Origin: Leptidea sinapis
Lineage: Eukaryota > Arthropoda > Insecta > Lepidoptera > Pieridae
Length of the DNA: 64,000 nt
Assembly: GCF_905404315.1 (NCBI RefSeq)
Contig: NC_066281.1
Coordinates: 10,692,001 to 10,756,000 of the forward strand
Direction: 5' to 3'
Of this stretch, positions 61,490 to 64,000 are shown piece by piece. A program made the position numbers and the translations under genes. The first letter of the stretch is position 1. Each line of letters opens with the position of its first letter. The notes under the pieces are model-generated. The model made no database searches and was not told where the DNA came from. It saw only the letters and a list, made by a program, of their open reading frames with translations.

Positions 61490-61760
61490 CACGCGGAGCC
61501 GTGGTGGCGAGGGGAGGGCCTCCCGCGCGCGCCCTCCGCCGAGCTCGCGGTATAAATAAACATCAGCTGGGCATGTCGCGCCGTGGCGCGGCGCCGACTG
61601 AACACCGCACCGCTCCTGACTCCTGCCGCACGCCGACTGACGCCGCCCCCGCCCGCCCAGACCCTGCGCAGTCCCGCGGCGCACTCGCTGCCATCACTGC
61701 CATCTGACACATCAACCACATTCAGACTTCACTACCAACGGCGCAATGTATTGTAGATTT
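61490..61760 (-). promoter_or_regulatory. Probable junctophilin 5' UTR and proximal promoter, GC-rich
   Basis: The DNA just upstream of the first coding exon is strikingly GC- and CpG-rich up to about 61705, then drops abruptly to the AT-rich background. In this AT-rich genome such an island at the 5' end of a gene suggests the transcription start region. I see no convincing minus-strand TATA box. The frame is open in phase with the CDS as far as 61684. Transcription start not determinable. Confidence 0.35.
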
Positions 61761-61764
61761 ACAT

Positions 61765-62455
61765 CCATCTCATCATAAGTAACATACTAGCTCTTTAAAG
61801 CATCTAGTGCTTGAAATAATGTAGGGCTAAACGGGCGGAGATAAGTGATTCCTGTTGAAACATTTCTTTGCTTAAATTTCGCAAAACTGGGGGTCGTTAG
61901 CCATTAATTATCTGACTCACAATATATTATAGCAGATGTAAGCCGTATGAACCGCTTTGGTAACGTTCATGGTCAACCTCCAATCATATTTGCAACATCA
62001 CAGGAGCACGCTTGGTACAAGCTTTTCATAAAGATATCCATGTCATAATAAACTGGGCAAGAAATGACCCCCGCGCAATGAAGTTCATTTCACTGATTGG
62101 AGAAAAATCATTAGAAATCGCACTACAAATTATCACCAAACAACATAGAATAATATTTGTAGCGTGTAGAGCGATGAATTTTCGTAGTCACGCTTAGTGA
62201 GAAAGCTGTTGTTCAATTGTAAATAACTGGTCAGGCCATATAGGAATATTGATATAGGTAGTAATAATCTTCAAATTTGTTTTTTTTAAATCAAATTTGG
62301 AAAGCGTTGATTTTGTTGGAAACCTCGACCATTTCCCGCTATTTTACATAGTTTTGTCGAGGTTAATATGAAATCATAGTAATGGATTGGGGTGTTAACA
62401 TAAGCAGAACTACAGTGATTGCCTTGTATAAAGTGGGTATGGAGACATCCCTAGG
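61765..62455. other. Upstream flank of junctophilin, unassigned
   Basis: A segment at 62300-62410 (ttggaaacctcgaccatttcccgctattttacat ... gaaatcatagtaatgga) resembles 43695-43800, so it is a dispersed repeat. The rest holds no recognised gene. Confidence 0.35.
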
Positions 62456-62459
62456 AAAT

Positions 62460-63650
62460 AGAGCGTGAAAGTGATCTTCATCCCAAAACCGGGTAAAAGC
62501 GACTACTCTAATGCTAGAGCATACAGACCCATCAGTCTTATCTCTTTCGCCCTGAACTGACGAAACTACCTGACAAACTGAAAGAAAACTGACGGAAAAT
62601 TACCTGCGGAATATACCTAATCAACATGCGTACAGTCAAGGTAAAAGCACTGAATCTACACTGCACTCTGTAGTGAACGTTATAGACGGTGCACTTTCAG
62701 AAAAGATCTTTTGTCTCTCCTGGATATCGAAGGAGCTTTCGATAAGACACAATTTCCAAAAATGAAGAAGCCCTGCAACGCCATGGTGTTTGTACAACTC
62801 TGACATTATGGATTTAAAAATTGCTCAAATACAGAGTAATTTTACTCGATGAAAGTGAAACACAAAGAAATAGTTCAAGTTCAAGTTTTTATTCGTAAAT
62901 ACTATTACACGTCATACATACTTAACATAATAAATCAGATATTAATTTATAAATTCATTATATGAGTAGATCGAGCGCTCATTGAGCCACCTTTTGAGTT
63001 TATGTTTAAAAGTGTTAAAATTTGATACGCTTGTGGTATAGTCCGGGAGTTTATTATAAACCCGAGGGCTCATAGCGTGTATTGTGCGGGAAGCTTTTTC
63101 CAGGCTATGTGGGACTGCATTTAGGCGATTCGCGTGTCGCAGCTGGTACTGGCTGGTGTCGCCTCTTTTTTTATACTGGTGTAAGTGAACTAGTTGCAGA
63201 ATAGTTGCCAAAGGCTGTCCCCAAGAGGGTGTAATCTCAACTCTTCTATGGAACTAGGTAGTAAATGATCTGATTGCCAACCTCAACGCAAAACCACTAA
63301 CTATACTGTAGGTTACGCAGACGATCTAACCATATTGATATGCGGAGAGTTTGCCAATTCTGTATGTGAAGTAACAAATGCGGCATCGAACGAATCGAAA
63401 ACGGAACTAGTAATGTTCATAAACAAAAGACTTATTGGTTAGTACAAACTGCAGAAACTGTTTAATACTAAACTCCAATTAACAAGCGAAGTGAAGTATT
63501 TAGGTGTCATACTTAACAGTAAGCTAAACTGGGGCACCCACATAGATGCAAAGGAAAATACTTCCACTATATCCTTCTGGCAATGCCGTAGAATGATAGG
63601 GAAGACATATGGGGTCTTGCCCCGAAAATCGTACTATTGACACATTTTTA
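62460..63650 (+). pseudogene. Non-LTR retrotransposon RT remnant, interrupted by a second element
   Basis: Plus-strand blocks: VIFIPKPGKSDYSNARAYRP, ISL (62472), LLSLLDIEGAFD (RT motif with Asp, about 62710), KVKHKEIVAKGCPQEGV (across the insertion; RT motif GCPQGG), NLVVNDLIANLNAKP (63257), then GYADDLTILICG-like sequence (about 63310), SEVKYLGVILNSKLNWGTHI (about 63487), FWQCRRMIGKTYG (63580). Many frameshifts. Motifs match non-LTR RTs of the type with an LDIEGAFD palm. Confidence 0.8.
62876..63199 (-). mobile_element. 5'-truncated non-LTR element nested inside the previous one
   Basis: 324 bp flanked by AATAGTT on both sides (62869-62875 and 63200-63206), a 7-bp target duplication. Read on the minus strand it encodes an RT C-terminus (63211-62942): LEKASRTIHAMSPRVYNKLP, FNTFKHKLKRWLNERSIYS. 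It then has a short 3' UTR and a (CTTGAA)n-type end at 62876. Removing it restores KEIVAKGCPQ in the host element. Confidence 0.85.
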
Positions 63651-63850
63651 CACAAATTATCTTGCCCAAAACTAGGCATAGCCTGTACTATGGCTATAAA
63701 ACAACGATATATTTAATACAATATACACATTTAAACATACATAAATACATTTAAACATCCATGACTCGGAAACAAACATCCATATTCATCATATAAATGA
63801 TTCCACCTACCGGGATTCGAACCCGGGACCTCTAGCTTAGTAGTCAGGGT
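63640..63850 (-). repeat. tRNA-derived SINE
   Basis: On the minus strand, a B-box-like gggttcgaatccc (about 63814-63828) follows ctagaggtcc, then a unique body (ggatgtttgtttccgagtca) and an AT-rich tail with repeated tttaaatgt/atatcg motifs. The A box is not evident (5' truncation). Related tail at 19010-19160. Not a functional tRNA gene. Confidence 0.55.
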
Positions 63851-64000
63851 ACTTTTCATTTCGAATATGAGGAAAATAAAACTAGTTGTTTATCTAAACT
63901 ATGTATTCATAATATATAATAATATTAGTTACAACTATTTAAAATTAATTGTCAAATTAGGACAATTCGTGAAATTAAAAGTTACATTTTTGTTTGGAAT

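Noticed and set aside
61298..61719. Open frames on both strands in the GC-rich block at the gene's 5' end
   Set aside because: GC-rich DNA has few stop codons. Only the minus frame joined to exon 2 contains the conserved junctophilin sequence.
63800..63845. A functional tRNA gene at the 'accgggattcgaacccgggacc' B box
   Set aside because: No A box, D arm or acceptor stem. The sequence continues into a SINE body with a related copy tail elsewhere.
1..64000. CRISPR arrays, operons or bacterial-type features
   Set aside because: The sequence is that of an intron-rich animal gene. No regularly spaced direct repeats or ribosome-binding-site-led gene clusters were seen.

Overview
The window reads as intronic-scale nuclear DNA of an insect, most likely a moth or butterfly. 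The order is inferred from many dispersed repeats of types common in Lepidoptera: Helitron-like ends, the accctcggtaggcgagtccaactc MITE type, RTE tails ending in 'agcagtggacgt', and mariner and CR1/Jockey-type fragments. No database search was run. Base composition is strongly AT-rich except around the first coding exon (about 61.2-61.7 kb).

One host gene dominates. A junctophilin gene (Drosophila symbol jp) lies on the minus strand and appears complete, from an ATG at 61489 to a stop at 4146. Eight coding exons were assembled from splice sites and reading phase: 61260-61489, 42875-43086, 10225-10502, 9575-9748, 9046-9380, 7500-8958, 6217-6420 and 4146-4232. Together they give 992 codons plus a stop. 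The product has six MORN repeats, a joining region, two more MORN repeats, a conserved helical region, a long low-complexity region and a C-terminal membrane anchor. That is the junctophilin plan of tethering the plasma membrane to the ER/SR. Introns 1 and 2 are huge (about 18.2 and 32.4 kb) and full of transposon debris. Introns 3-7 are 0.09-2 kb.

Inside intron 6, at 6566-6670, there is an in-frame ATG exon with a good donor and no usable acceptor. It would splice in phase 0 to exon 7. It predicts a 131-residue tail-anchored protein that has the junctophilin membrane anchor but no MORN repeats. This is the most interesting host-gene observation here.

Everything else is mobile DNA or unassigned intron. 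Left edge (1-3 kb): the intact 5' half of a non-LTR retrotransposon ORF running off the window, an RT tail and a MITE. Intron 7: a mariner-like remnant. Intron 2 (10.5-42.9 kb): a Lep1-type Helitron, a foldback element with two outward-facing tRNA-like heads, Jockey/CR1/RTE-type RT remnants, hAT and pogo transposase remnants, a Tc1/mariner remnant and a roughly 1.2-kb palindrome with arms of about 400 bp. Intron 1 (43.1-61.3 kb): further RT tails, an RTE tail split by a 261-bp hAT-type MITE with an 8-bp target duplication, mariner pieces, and a second copy of the tRNA-headed element. Right of the gene (61.7-64 kb): a decayed non-LTR element interrupted by a second, 5'-truncated one, and a tRNA-derived SINE.
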